From positions 3,292,001-3,356,000 of the forward strand of contig CP119310.1 of NCBI GenBank assembly GCA_029203185.1: a DNA stretch of 64,000 bases, given 5' to 3'. Shown here piece after piece: positions 1-8,594 of the stretch; within the stretch, counting starts at the first letter, position 1; each line of letters opens with the position of its first letter. Position numbers and translations under genes: made by a program. Below the pieces are notes generated by a model. It saw only the letters and a list, made by a program, of their open reading frames with translations. It did no database searches and was not told the origin of the DNA. Source of the stretch: Candidatus Chryseobacterium colombiense. GTDB lineage: Bacteria; Bacteroidota; Bacteroidia; Flavobacteriales; Weeksellaceae.

Positions 1-552
1 ATAATCGCCAATGGGGGAATAAGGTAACCATTCAGGCAGAGTTTCCATGTTTTTTCTGAAAACAACAGACACTGTAATGATGAAATTTTCTTTACACAGA
101 TCCTGAATAGTATAGGTTTTTTCCTCATCAGGATTAGGATAAGTAAATTTTTCTTTCCTGTCTGTAAGTTCTTTTATTTTATGAAAAGTAATGCTGTACT
201 CTTCGTTGTTTTCTAAAAAGTCAACTTGTTTTTGTAGTTTTAAAGGATCAGTCCAGTAATCGTCGCCCTCACAAGCTGCGATGTATTTTCCTTCTGTTTT
301 TTCGTATGCATTAAGATAATTAGCATTTACCCCCATATTATTCTCGTTAAGAATATATTTTACCAATATATTAGAAGGGCATGTTTTAATAACCTCTCGA
401 ATGATTTCATCAGAGGAATCCGGAGATTGGTCGTTAGCGATAATAAGCTCTACTAAAAAATCTGTTTTTTGTAGAAAAACTCCTTCTATAGCCTTTTTGA
501 TATATTTTTCGTGGCCATAGGTAATCATAATGACGCTTACTTTGGGCTTCAT
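1..552 (-). CDS. Family 2 glycosyltransferase, 3' end cut by window edge
   Basis: The visible N-terminal 184 residues form a GT-A type nucleotide-sugar binding domain. They open with MKPKVSVIMITYGHEKYIKK, followed by a NDQSPDSS segment and an EGDDYW acidic motif near residue 95 that would coordinate the metal and the sugar nucleotide. The ATG at 550-552 overlaps the TGA of the upstream acetyltransferase gene by 4 nt, so the two are translationally coupled in the polysaccharide cluster. It probably adds one sugar to the repeat unit on the cytoplasmic side of the inner membrane. Donor and acceptor cannot be read from the sequence. The gene runs off the left edge, so its C-terminus is unknown. 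Confidence 0.85.
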   Translation of the reverse strand, partial: MKPKVSVIMITYGHEKYIKKAIEGVFLQKTDFLVELIIANDQSPDSSDEIIREVIKTCPSNILVKYILNENNMGVNANYLNAYEKTEGKYIAACEGDDYWTDPLKLQKQVDFLENNEEYSITFHKIKELTDRKEKFTYPNPDEEKTYTIQDLCKENFIITVSVVFRKNMETLPEWLPYSPIGDY

Positions 553-950
553 AGCTCTAAATTCATTAACCATACGTGATCTCTGTCTTCTTTTATTTTA
601 AATCCAAAATTCTCATATAAGGAAATTGCAGCTGTATTATGTTTTAAAACCTCTAAAGAATAATTTTTAAATTTCTTTTGTTTCAAATCTGTAAGTGAAA
701 ATGATATTAATTTTTTTCCCAGACCTTTTCCCTGAAAATCGGGGTGAATAGCAATAAGTGTCAAAAAAGCATTTTTTTGTTCAGGGTCATTGTTGTAATA
801 AGAAATAAAACCTTGTAATTTTCCGTCTTCTATTATTGAAATAATTGAAGAATACATCAATATTTTCTGAACATAACTATCAGTATCCGAAATGTTTATA
901 ATAGCAGATCCTGCCAAAGATATTAAATTTTTAATCTCTTTTTCTATCAT
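549..950 (-). CDS. GNAT family N-acetyltransferase
   Basis: This 133-residue protein has the GNAT fold signature. Acetyl-CoA binding motif A is at about residues 67-84 (IAIHPDFQGKGLGKKLI, with the Q/RxxGxG-type loop QGKGLG), and the C-terminal motif B is around NTAAISLYENFGF. It overlaps the upstream WbqC-like gene by 4 nt and the downstream glycosyltransferase by 4 nt, so it belongs to the polysaccharide operon. Given the DegT aminotransferase two genes upstream, a plausible role is acylation of the new sugar amine, but this is inference. Some GNAT proteins acetylate proteins or small amines instead. Confidence 0.8.
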   Translation of the reverse strand: MIEKEIKNLISLAGSAIINISDTDSYVQKILMYSSIISIIEDGKLQGFISYYNNDPEQKNAFLTLIAIHPDFQGKGLGKKLISFSLTDLKQKKFKNYSLEVLKHNTAAISLYENFGFKIKEDRDHVWLMNLEL

Positions 951-1651
951 ATTAATTCATATTGATCTAACATTTTTAAAATATCTTTTGGAGGATTAAA
1001 CATCAAAATATCAATAATTGAAAGCCATGGAAGATATTTATTATTAAACTGTTTATAAGGAATATTATTTGGTTTTAAAAATAAAAGATTGATTTTGTGC
1101 TCATTAAAATAGTCTTTGTTATAAATTTCTGTTCCTCCAATAGCATTGATGTAATCCTGAGCATCAGACTCTTTTGTAATTCTAATTAATCTATCAGCTT
1201 TGTCAATACCCTTTGATTCTGAAAAATCTTGGGAAGAAATGAAAATTTTTTTATTAATCTCCAAATACTCTAAAACTTTCAGAATACTTTGAATGGCTAA
1301 ATCTGAAATCGTTACAATATTGCGATTTTGAAGTAGGTCTTCTATAATAGGAATGACCGAATCATAAAAGGGAGCTTTTTTATAATTATTTTTTATAGTG
1401 ATAAGAATGTTATCGTAATCTTTTGAAGACTTGTCAATATTTATTTCATTGATTAATTTGTTTTGGCTGGCCTTTATTACCGGAATGGTAAAATATTGAG
1501 CTTTGTTGTTTACCAATATCTGGTTTCTGTTAATCCAACCTTTTTTTATATAATGTACATCGTCATAAAATATAAAATTGTCTACAGAATTAATTAGTTG
1601 AAAATAACCAATATACGGAAATATGTAGGGTTGCATAATGGCTGTTTTCAT
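947..1651 (-). CDS. WbqC-like family protein
   Basis: The 234-residue product starts MKTAIMQPYIFPYIGYFQLI and continues with YDDVHYIKKGWINRNQIL. This is the typical N-terminus of the WbqC-like family found in O-antigen and other surface glycan clusters. The biochemical role of the family is not settled, though it usually travels with amino-sugar aminotransferases. Here it lies 1 nt downstream of a DegT aminotransferase gene and overlaps the acetyltransferase gene by 4 nt. No signal peptide or membrane segment is visible, so it should be cytoplasmic. Confidence 0.8.
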   Translation of the reverse strand: MKTAIMQPYIFPYIGYFQLINSVDNFIFYDDVHYIKKGWINRNQILVNNKAQYFTIPVIKASQNKLINEINIDKSSKDYDNILITIKNNYKKAPFYDSVIPIIEDLLQNRNIVTISDLAIQSILKVLEYLEINKKIFISSQDFSESKGIDKADRLIRITKESDAQDYINAIGGTEIYNKDYFNEHKINLLFLKPNNIPYKQFNNKYLPWLSIIDILMFNPPKDILKMLDQYELI

Positions 1652-1652
1652 A

Positions 1653-2735
1653 TTAATTGTTTTGGATTCTTAACATTAGCCTGGAGATATGTTCTACTTC
1701 TTCAAAAGTAAGATCATAATAAAAAGGAAGGCATAAAACCCGTTTGGAAATATCTTCTGTAATGGGAAGCTCCATTTTTGGTAAATAGGGAAGTGATGAG
1801 GCAAGACTGGGATAAAAATATCTTCGTGTGAAAATTTCGTGTTTATCCATTTCCTGTTTTAATTTTAACAGTAAATCTTCACTTTCCAGTACAATCGGAT
1901 AATAGCAGTGGGTGTCATTTGCCTGATTATGTCGTAAAGGTTTCACATGTTTCAATCCTTTAAGTTTTTGATCATAAAGTGCCGCAAGTGCCTTTCTTTT
2001 TTCATGTATTTTTGGAATATATTTTAGATTTACAAGTCCCATTGCAGCATGAAATTCTGAGTTTTTACCATTTAATCCCAGTTCTGAAAAAGAATCGAAT
2101 CCTGAAATTCCAAAGTTTCGTATAAAAGCTAATTTTTTAAGTAATTCAGGGACTTTGGTAATCACTAGACCTCCTTCAATGGTATGGTATAATTTAGTAG
2201 CATGAAGAGAGCAGGTTGAAATATCACCATATTCGAAAATAGATTTTCCATTGATTTCTACCCCAAATGCATGTGCTGCATCATAAATTACCTTAAGATT
2301 ATGTTTTTTTGCAATAGCCTCTATTTGTAAGACATCGCAAGGGTTTCCATACACGTGAGTAGCAAGAATTGCACTGGTTTTATCGGTAATTGCTTCTTCT
2401 ATTTTATTGGCATCAATGCATAAGGTTTTAGCATCTATATCTACAAAAACAGGAGTGCATCCTTCCCAGACCAAAGAACTTGTGGTAGCTACAAAAGAAA
2501 ACGGGGTTGTAATAACTTCTCCTGAAATTTCTAATGCTTTTATTGCCATTTGAATAGCAACCGTTCCATTGGTAACGAAAAGTAAATGTTTTAGTTTGAG
2601 ATGGTCTTTAAGTTCCATCTCAAGCTGGCTGGCTAAAGGCCCCATGTTGGTAAGCCAGTTTCTTTTCCAGATACCGTCTAAATATTTTTCATATTCTTCC
2701 TGAGGCGGAAGAAAAGGTTGTGTTATGGGAATCAT
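1653..2735 (-). CDS. DegT/DnrJ/EryC1 family sugar aminotransferase (VioA-like)
   Basis: This 360-residue PLP enzyme of the DegT/DnrJ/EryC1 family transfers an amino group to a keto sugar nucleotide. Asp152 (YDAAHAFG) would contact the pyridine nitrogen of PLP and Lys181 (SLHATKLYHTIEGG) would form the Schiff base. The N-terminus, ITQPFLPPQEEYEKYLDGIW and then NWLTNMGP, resembles VioA enzymes that make dTDP-4-amino-4,6-dideoxyglucose. rmlA and rmlB upstream would supply dTDP-4-keto-6-deoxyglucose, while rmlC and rmlD are absent from the window. The 4-amino sugar assignment is an inference; FdtB- or WecE-like specificity is the alternative. Confidence 0.85.
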   Translation of the reverse strand: MIPITQPFLPPQEEYEKYLDGIWKRNWLTNMGPLASQLEMELKDHLKLKHLLFVTNGTVAIQMAIKALEISGEVITTPFSFVATTSSLVWEGCTPVFVDIDAKTLCIDANKIEEAITDKTSAILATHVYGNPCDVLQIEAIAKKHNLKVIYDAAHAFGVEINGKSIFEYGDISTCSLHATKLYHTIEGGLVITKVPELLKKLAFIRNFGISGFDSFSELGLNGKNSEFHAAMGLVNLKYIPKIHEKRKALAALYDQKLKGLKHVKPLRHNQANDTHCYYPIVLESEDLLLKLKQEMDKHEIFTRRYFYPSLASSLPYLPKMELPITEDISKRVLCLPFYYDLTFEEVEHISRLMLRIQNN

Positions 2736-2745
2736 GAATAAATTT

Positions 2746-3942
2746 TTAATGTAAAGTTATGATATTTTCGCTATCAAGCTCAAACGGGATCCATTGTTCT
2801 TTTTCTCCACTTACCGTAAATTCAAGAACGTTATTAATACGCAGGTAAGGTGATTCTGTAGATGGTTCATATAATCCCATATCAAGTATGTATTTTCCTA
2901 ACGTGAAAAGGGGATTTTTGACCGTCATTTTATAAGTGATCTTCGTGCCTTGCGCTATATTTTCTTTATGCTCTGTAGCTGAAATTCCTGCAATAGGTTT
3001 CTGTTCTTTGTCCTTAAATTCAAGGTATAGTACAGGCAGTTGCTCAACAGATTTATGAATTTTAAATTCAAAAGTAAGAGTGAAATCCTGATGACGATGT
3101 ATTTCGTTATTTAAAAGATCCGTTTCTACAGAAACTAATTCAAAATTTTGGTTATCATATACTTTATTACGGCTGTTGTTTGAGAATTTATTATAATAAA
3201 GTTGAATTCCTTTTCCGATTTCTCTTCCCTGGTATTCAGCTTTTCCATGATCCATTAAGATGATTTCATTACAGATTCTTGATACCATCGGCATACTGTG
3301 AGAAACAAAAATAACGGCGGTATGGGGAAGTAATTCATCAATTTTACTAAAACATTTTAAGACAAAACCCAAATCTCCCACTGCTAATACTTCATCAATA
3401 ATCAATACATCCGGTTCAAGATGGGCTGCCACAGCAAACCCCAAACGTACCTTCATCCCTGAAGAATAGTTCTGTACAGGCATATCTATAAAGTCTTTTA
3501 TTTCAGAAAAGTCAATGATGGATTGTATTTTCTCTTCCACCTCTTTTTTGGTAAACCCCAGTATAGAAGCATTATTATATATATTTTCTCTTCCTGTAAG
3601 GATTGGATTAAAACCTGCACCTAGTTCTATCAAGGCACCTATTTTTCCTCTCATGACAACTTGTCCTTTGTCAGGAGCGTATAATCCGTTCAAGACTTTT
3701 AAAAGGGTCGATTTTCCAGCTCCGTTATGACCAATTAATCCGATACATTCTCCTCTTCTTAGTGCAAAGCTTACATTATTCACAGCCCAGAATTCTTGAG
3801 GTCTTAGTTCTTTATTGATAGGCAATCCCAGTGTACTTCGGATAATATCCGAGGCTCCGTACTTTAGGGAGCTTTTCAAGTTTTTGCTGAATTTTTTAGA
3901 TACATTCTGTACTGATACTAATACTTCTTTATCTTTTTTCAT
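2746..3942 (-). CDS. Polysaccharide ABC transporter ATP-binding protein (Wzt-like)
   Basis: This is the ATPase of an ABC exporter for O-antigen or a related polysaccharide. Residues 1-245 form the nucleotide-binding domain, with Walker A GHNGAGKST at 71-79, the signature YSSGM at 159-163, Walker B VLIIDE at 179-184 and the switch His at 215. Residues about 255-398 form a beta-rich C-terminal extension like the Wzt carbohydrate-binding domain, which in several systems recognises the terminal sugar of the finished chain. The 398-residue length fits extended Wzt proteins. It overlaps the permease gene upstream by one base (stop/start at 3942), so the two are co-translated. Confidence 0.9.
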   Translation of the reverse strand: MKKDKEVLVSVQNVSKKFSKNLKSSLKYGASDIIRSTLGLPINKELRPQEFWAVNNVSFALRRGECIGLIGHNGAGKSTLLKVLNGLYAPDKGQVVMRGKIGALIELGAGFNPILTGRENIYNNASILGFTKKEVEEKIQSIIDFSEIKDFIDMPVQNYSSGMKVRLGFAVAAHLEPDVLIIDEVLAVGDLGFVLKCFSKIDELLPHTAVIFVSHSMPMVSRICNEIILMDHGKAEYQGREIGKGIQLYYNKFSNNSRNKVYDNQNFELVSVETDLLNNEIHRHQDFTLTFEFKIHKSVEQLPVLYLEFKDKEQKPIAGISATEHKENIAQGTKITYKMTVKNPLFTLGKYILDMGLYEPSTESPYLRINNVLEFTVSGEKEQWIPFELDSENIITLH

Positions 3943-4802
3943 TATCCTGCAATTTTTTCAATAACAATCGGCATCGATTTTCTGAAAATAACCAAGCCAA
4001 TTAATAATACAATAAAGCTGATAACCGTTAAAACCCCTGTAAATATTAAAGACTTTACCTCTGCTCCTACTAAAATATTTCGGATGTCATTGATGAGATA
4101 AGTTAAGGGATTTAAATTAAATAAAAATTTAAAGGCTCCTGCTCTTGGTGTAGCGTATACAACTGGGGTTAGATACATTAAGAAAGGAATCCCGGTAATA
4201 AGTACTTTGCTTATATCAGTATAAATTAAACCTAATGGGGTAATGATTAATCCAATGGAAAAAGCAAAAATCGTTAAGGCGATAATGTAAAAAGGAAAAA
4301 GAATCAAGTTCCATGAAGGCACAATCTTATATATTATGAGAATGGCAACAACAGGTATCATTTTTATAGCCAAATTAAAGAAAGTAGTGTATAAACCTTT
4401 CATTAAAAGGGCTTCTTTCGGAAAATTAATTTTAGAAATAATAGCTTTTCCGGCATTTACCGAGGTGATTGGACTTTGGACAGCTTCAGCGAAGATATTC
4501 CAAAGAGTAGTTCCCAAAATCACAAAAACAGGGTAAGGGATATCACCAGGAGTGTTAATGTTTACTACACCCGAACCGTTTAAAAATAACCAGATTAAGG
4601 AGTTTATAATTACTGGAGCTAATATCCAAAAGAAGCCTAATAAAGACTGTCGGTGCTGAGATTGTATATCTCTTTTCGTCATTTGATAAGCTAAAAAATT
4701 GGACGACCTAATATCCAGATAAATCGATTTGAGCTCTTGGAAAAAATGTGTTTTTTTATCAGATGTGTATACTACGGTTTTCAAAGTAGATTTTTTTTTC
4801 AA
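3942..4802 (-). CDS. Polysaccharide ABC transporter permease (Wzm-like), probable TTG start
   Basis: This ABC-2 type permease forms the inner-membrane channel with the adjacent ATPase. It has the cytoplasmic amphipathic stretch LAYQMTKRDIQSQHRQ, then about six hydrophobic helices beginning LLGFFWILAPVIINSLIWLF. The reading frame continues upstream to an ATG at 4923-4925, but that ATG lies in a minus-strand terminator hairpin at 4891-4920. The extra residues also look non-family, with a spurious hydrophobic run. TTG at 4800-4802 gives about 286 residues, the usual size, and TTG at 4782-4784 is another option. A TAnnTTTG-like box (TAAATTTG) covers 4800-4807, which would favour the later TTG if it is the promoter. 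The exact start is uncertain. Confidence 0.8.
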   Translation of the reverse strand: MKKKSTLKTVVYTSDKKTHFFQELKSIYLDIRSSNFLAYQMTKRDIQSQHRQSLLGFFWILAPVIINSLIWLFLNGSGVVNINTPGDIPYPVFVILGTTLWNIFAEAVQSPITSVNAGKAIISKINFPKEALLMKGLYTTFFNLAIKMIPVVAILIIYKIVPSWNLILFPFYIIALTIFAFSIGLIITPLGLIYTDISKVLITGIPFLMYLTPVVYATPRAGAFKFLFNLNPLTYLINDIRNILVGAEVKSLIFTGVLTVISFIVLLIGLVIFRKSMPIVIEKIAG

Positions 4803-4807
4803 ATTTA
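4800..4807 (-). promoter_or_regulatory. Possible -7 promoter element for the wzm-wzt transcript
   Basis: The minus strand reads TAAATTTG, an exact match to the Bacteroidetes -7 consensus TAnnTTTG. It lies just after a terminator and just before the permease. No clear TTG is seen about 20 nt upstream, so the promoter call is weak. Confidence 0.35.
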
Positions 4808-4890
4808 TAATAATTTGATTTCTGATTTCATATACTGTAAAATATTGGAACCGGAAAGTAACCACTAAGATATTAATAGTTGTTGTAATA

Positions 4891-4920
4891 AAAAAACTAT
4901 CGAAAGATAATCGATAGTTT
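4891..4920 (-). terminator. Rho-independent terminator after rmlA
   Basis: On the minus strand a perfect 10-bp stem (AAACTATCGA / TCGATAGTTT, loop TTATCTT) runs straight into a run of T. It lies about 25 nt downstream of the rmlA stop codon, so it splits the polysaccharide cluster into two transcription units. Confidence 0.75.
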
Positions 4921-4943
4921 AACAATATTTTAAAAGTGTGAAT

Positions 4944-5807
4944 TTACTTTTTTATTAAGTGTTTCAGATATTCACCATATCCGCTTTTACCATATTTTGC
5001 TGCGGTTTCAAGGAGCTTTTCATCGTTGATGAATTTATTTCTCCAGGCGATTTCTTCAATACATCCGATCTTAAAACCTTGTCTTTTCTCAATAACGCTT
5101 ACAAATTCCGAAGCGTCATGGAGAGAATCGAACGTTCCGGTATCTAACCACGCCGTTCCTCTGTCTAAAACTCCTACTTCGAGCTTCCCTTTTTGAAGAT
5201 AGACATTGTTGATATCTGTAATTTCTAATTCGCCTCTATGGGATGGCTGAATGTTTTTTGCAATTTCAACCACATCATTGTCGTAAAAATATAGTCCTGG
5301 AACAGCATAATTAGACTTGGGTTGTAAGGGCTTCTCTTGAATAGAAACCGCTTTGAAGTTATTATCAAATTCTACTACCCCATACCTTTCAGGATCAGAA
5401 ACATGATAGGCAAAAACAACTCCTCCGTCGGGATTGGTTTTATTCTTTAACAAAGTTCCCATTTCGGATCCGTAGAAAATATTATCACCTAAAACCAGAG
5501 CAGCGGGATCATTTCCAATGAACTGATCTCCTAAAATGAAAGCCTGTGCCAATCCATCCGGACTTGGCTGGACAACATATTCTATGTTGCATCCGATCTG
5601 TGAACCATCTCCTAAAAGCTTAATAAATCCTGCTTGGTCATGAGGTGTTGTGATGATCAAGATGTCTTTAATTCCTGCCAACAATAATGTCGATAGTGGA
5701 TAATAGATCATTGGTTTGTCGTAAACAGGCATCAACTGCTTGCTTACAGCAATGGTAAGAGGATATAATCTCGTTCCTGAGCCTCCTGCTAAAATAATTC
5801 CTTTCAT
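4944..5807 (-). CDS. rmlA: Glucose-1-phosphate thymidylyltransferase
   Basis: RmlA joins glucose-1-phosphate and dTTP to give dTDP-glucose, the first step toward dTDP-deoxysugars. The N-terminal nucleotide-binding signature GGSGTRLYPLT is at residues 8-18. PVYDKPMIYYPLSTLLLAGI follows, and later VLGDNIFYG and RGTAWLDTGT blocks are as expected for the family. The 287-residue length is standard. Its start codon overlaps the stop of the small secreted-protein gene upstream by 4 nt, and a terminator follows. It works with rmlB in the same cluster. Confidence 0.96.
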   Translation of the reverse strand: MKGIILAGGSGTRLYPLTIAVSKQLMPVYDKPMIYYPLSTLLLAGIKDILIITTPHDQAGFIKLLGDGSQIGCNIEYVVQPSPDGLAQAFILGDQFIGNDPAALVLGDNIFYGSEMGTLLKNKTNPDGGVVFAYHVSDPERYGVVEFDNNFKAVSIQEKPLQPKSNYAVPGLYFYDNDVVEIAKNIQPSHRGELEITDINNVYLQKGKLEVGVLDRGTAWLDTGTFDSLHDASEFVSVIEKRQGFKIGCIEEIAWRNKFINDEKLLETAAKYGKSGYGEYLKHLIKK

Positions 5808-6253
5808 TTGTTTTTCTTTTTAATATATTTTATATATATCAAGATGTTGTCATTGAGGAGATTGCAGTAATAATAACTGGTTAAAAACATGGATTTTTCT
5901 TTGTCAAAACCTCTGTCAATTGATTTATAAAAATCAATAAGCTTAGAAATTTTATCATTATCAACCCTGCTGAATGAAGAATATATACAATATTCCGCAA
6001 AAGTTTTATAATCGAACTTTTCTTTTATTTGCTCTTTTTGAGAATCTGTAAGCTTAAGCTTTTCGGAATTCAGCCACAAATACTCTGAAACATAATTTTT
6101 TACAGACTGCTCATAATTACTTGTGATAATGAGCTGGTCTATAAGAGCTATTTTAGCCTCATTCCGAGCTAATGAAATAGGGGGTAACTGCAATTCCTGT
6201 CCAAAAGAAAACGAAGCTAATAATAGAAATATAAAGCTAATAAGAGATTTCAT
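5804..6253 (-). CDS. Small secreted protein, possibly DUF2059-like
   Basis: The product is about 149 residues with a signal peptide (MKSLISFIFLLLASFSFGQ) that should be cleaved after FGQ, giving a periplasmic or secreted protein. The mature part is helical and charged. Its FSRVDNDKISKLIDFYKS segment resembles the FYxS helix of DUF2059-type proteins; this is a weak resemblance. I chose the ATG at 6251-6253 over an upstream ATG at 6272-6274 because it begins the signal peptide directly. It is an unexpected gene between rmlB and rmlA, coupled to rmlA by a 4-nt overlap. The function is unknown. Confidence 0.65.
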   Translation of the reverse strand: MKSLISFIFLLLASFSFGQELQLPPISLARNEAKIALIDQLIITSNYEQSVKNYVSEYLWLNSEKLKLTDSQKEQIKEKFDYKTFAEYCIYSSFSRVDNDKISKLIDFYKSIDRGFDKEKSMFLTSYYYCNLLNDNILIYIKYIKKKNK

Positions 6254-6254
6254 A

Positions 6255-7334
6255 TTATGAATATTGGTTGTCATAATATTTCTGATAATCTCCGCTTGTT
6301 ACGTTCTTCAACCATTCCTGGTTTTCTAAGAACCAATCGATTGTTTTTCCTAATCCTTCTTCAAAAGTTACAGAGGGTTTCCAACCTAAATCTTTATTCA
6401 GTTTGGTTGCATCAATAGCATAACGCTTGTCGTGTCCAGGTCTGTCTTTTACATAAGTAATCAGTTTTTCAGAATACCCGGTAGGTTTTCCTAGCTTCTC
6501 ATCCATCTGTTTGATGAGCTCTTTCACCAAGTCAATATTCTGCCACTCGTTGAAACCTCCGATATTGTAGGTTTCTCCTGTTTTTGCCTCATTAAAAATT
6601 TGATGAATAGCTTTAGCATGATCAATGACAAATAACCAGTCTCTTGTGTATTTTCCATCTCCATAAATGGGAAGAGGTTTTTCATTAATAATGTTTGAAA
6701 TACAGAGAGGGATTAATTTTTCAGGAAAATGATTCGGACCATAATTATTAGAGCAGTTAGAAACAATAAACGGCATTCCATACGTGTTTCCATAGGCTCT
6801 TACCAAATGATCTGATGCTGCTTTAGACGCAGAATAAGGAGACTGTGGATCATAAGGTGTCGTTTCTAAGAAAAAACCTGTTTCTCCTAAACTTCCATAT
6901 ACTTCATCTGTTGAAACGTGATAAAAAAGATGGGTTCTTTTCTCATCAGGAAATCTTCCGTGAGTATGTTCGGGGTTCAATGCCCAGAATTCTTTACAAA
7001 GATTCAGAAGATTGGCGGTTCCGTTTACGTTGGTATTAATAAATGCCATAGGATCTGTAATGCTTCTGTCTACATGACTTTCGGCAGCTAAGTGAACTAC
7101 GGCATCGGGATTATATTTTTCAAAGATTAGTCTTAATTCTTCAGGTTTTGTGATGTCTGCTTTTTCGAAAACATAGTTGGGTTCGTTTTCGATATCTTTC
7201 AGGTTTTCGAGGTTTCCTGCATAAGTAAGAGCATCAAGGTTGATGATTGTTGTCTCGGGATTGTTTTTTACAAATTCTCTTACAACGTGGGATCCAATAA
7301 ATCCGGCACCGCCGGTAATAATGATATTTTTCAT
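6255..7334 (-). CDS. rmlB: dTDP-glucose 4,6-dehydratase
   Basis: RmlB converts dTDP-glucose to dTDP-4-keto-6-deoxyglucose with bound NAD. It is an extended short-chain dehydrogenase of about 359 residues. The Rossmann motif GGAGFIGSH lies at residues 8-16, the substrate loop reads HLAAESHVDRSI, the catalytic Thr-Asp-Glu is in HVSTDEVYGSLG, and the YxxxK pair is in YSASKAASD. The start MKNIIITGG at 7334 is preferred over an in-frame ATG 69 nt upstream, because that extension lies within the 3' part of the neighbouring gene. It overlaps that gene's stop by 4 nt. Its product is the likely substrate of the DegT aminotransferase. Confidence 0.96.
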   Translation of the reverse strand: MKNIIITGGAGFIGSHVVREFVKNNPETTIINLDALTYAGNLENLKDIENEPNYVFEKADITKPEELRLIFEKYNPDAVVHLAAESHVDRSITDPMAFINTNVNGTANLLNLCKEFWALNPEHTHGRFPDEKRTHLFYHVSTDEVYGSLGETGFFLETTPYDPQSPYSASKAASDHLVRAYGNTYGMPFIVSNCSNNYGPNHFPEKLIPLCISNIINEKPLPIYGDGKYTRDWLFVIDHAKAIHQIFNEAKTGETYNIGGFNEWQNIDLVKELIKQMDEKLGKPTGYSEKLITYVKDRPGHDKRYAIDATKLNKDLGWKPSVTFEEGLGKTIDWFLENQEWLKNVTSGDYQKYYDNQYS

Positions 7335-8593
7335 TTTGATGTTTTCAAAAAGGAATTTAGGGTCAAAGATATTAAAAGTATTACTAAAATAAGAAAAGGA
7401 CAATACCAGATAAAGAAATCTATATGTTTATGAATATGGGCGTGCTGCTGAAATAAAATAAACCAGCTGAAAGGTGCTAAAATGGAAAACCATGTGGTGA
7501 AAATCAGTTTTATGTCAATTCTTTTTAGGTATAAATAAACTGAGCATAGAATTCCAATAAATAGAATCACTGCAAACGGTATTTTTATCAATGTTAAATC
7601 TTCATTAATAAATGAATTTCCCAAATATCGGGTAATAATATCTAAGTTAAACTTCTTTAATAAGATTAAATAATTCTGGTTAGGCTCATAAAAATATTCG
7701 CTGCTTGATCTTCTGGAAAAAGCATCTTTGAGATGATAAAACCCAGTTTGTACACTCCCTGTAAGAAGAAAAAATTGATAGAGTAAAAAACTAATATTTA
7801 TAAGTAATGGAATCATTAGAATAATAAAATGTCTCCCGATGAAATTCCGGTAAAAAGAAATTTTATTTTCAAAAAGGTAATAAATATAAGGAATCGAAGA
7901 ACAGATTAAAAATACAGTAATAAACTCAAATCCGGTAAACCAAAACTTTAAAAAGAAAAGGAATGAAAGAGTAAAAATATATTTTTTAAAGCTCGGATTT
8001 TTATTTTTTTCGAAAAACAGCAAGCTATATACAAAAGGAAGAAAATATACCCAGTTGCACCACCAACTGCTTTTTCCATATAAAAACAGCCAATAATTGG
8101 GGAGAAGGAGTAGGAATGTAATAACCGAAACTCTGAAATTAAATCTTTGACTGATCCAATAAAGAAATACGGTCAATAAAATACTCAATGAAAGAGAATT
8201 AAATATCCTGAAAAGATCAAGATTTATAGCATTGTCAAGTCCGAAAGCTTTGTCAAATAAGCTGTACAAAATTGCCTGACCTCCAATTTGTGTTTTGTAC
8301 GGATCATAAGCTGTTTTCTCGGGAACTTCATTGCTGATATACTTTTCATAAACCTGTTTTCCAACAACTGATCTTCCGCTTCCGCTTCCTTTGAAATAAT
8401 AGGTTCCGGTAAATCCTCCGTCATCCATGATCTTTCCGTGTTCGGAATTCATGATTTTCCCAATAACAAGCGTTTCTGATTCTTCAAGTTTACTATATTC
8501 AAATTTTTCTTTAGGTATCAGATGAAATGTATTGAACTGGGTGTTCAAAAAGAAAAGTATTGTAAAAAGTGAAAACCAGAATGCCTTTTTCAT
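7331..8593 (-). CDS. Polytopic membrane protein of the polysaccharide cluster
   Basis: The roughly 420-residue protein has about ten hydrophobic helices, starting right at MKKAFWFSLFTILFFL. A larger non-membrane loop lies between helices 1 and 2 (residues about 30-110). It contains a Gly/Ser-rich stretch (GGFTGTYYFKGSGSGRSV) and an Asp-Pro-Tyr-Lys segment. This layout resembles membrane glycosyltransferases or polymerase-like proteins that use lipid-linked sugars, but I see no diagnostic motif and do not assign a function. The start at 8593 is chosen over an upstream ATG because the signal-anchor begins there. It sits 1 nt from the stop of the GT2 gene and overlaps rmlB by 4 nt. Confidence 0.7.
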   Translation of the reverse strand: MKKAFWFSLFTILFFLNTQFNTFHLIPKEKFEYSKLEESETLVIGKIMNSEHGKIMDDGGFTGTYYFKGSGSGRSVVGKQVYEKYISNEVPEKTAYDPYKTQIGGQAILYSLFDKAFGLDNAINLDLFRIFNSLSLSILLTVFLYWISQRFNFRVSVITFLLLLPNYWLFLYGKSSWWCNWVYFLPFVYSLLFFEKNKNPSFKKYIFTLSFLFFLKFWFTGFEFITVFLICSSIPYIYYLFENKISFYRNFIGRHFIILMIPLLINISFLLYQFFLLTGSVQTGFYHLKDAFSRRSSSEYFYEPNQNYLILLKKFNLDIITRYLGNSFINEDLTLIKIPFAVILFIGILCSVYLYLKRIDIKLIFTTWFSILAPFSWFILFQQHAHIHKHIDFFIWYCPFLILVILLISLTLNSFLKTSK

Positions 8594-8594
8594 G

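Noticed and set aside
4803..4925. ATG-started N-terminus of the Wzm-like permease
   Set aside because: It contains a terminator hairpin and a stretch unlike ABC-2 permeases.
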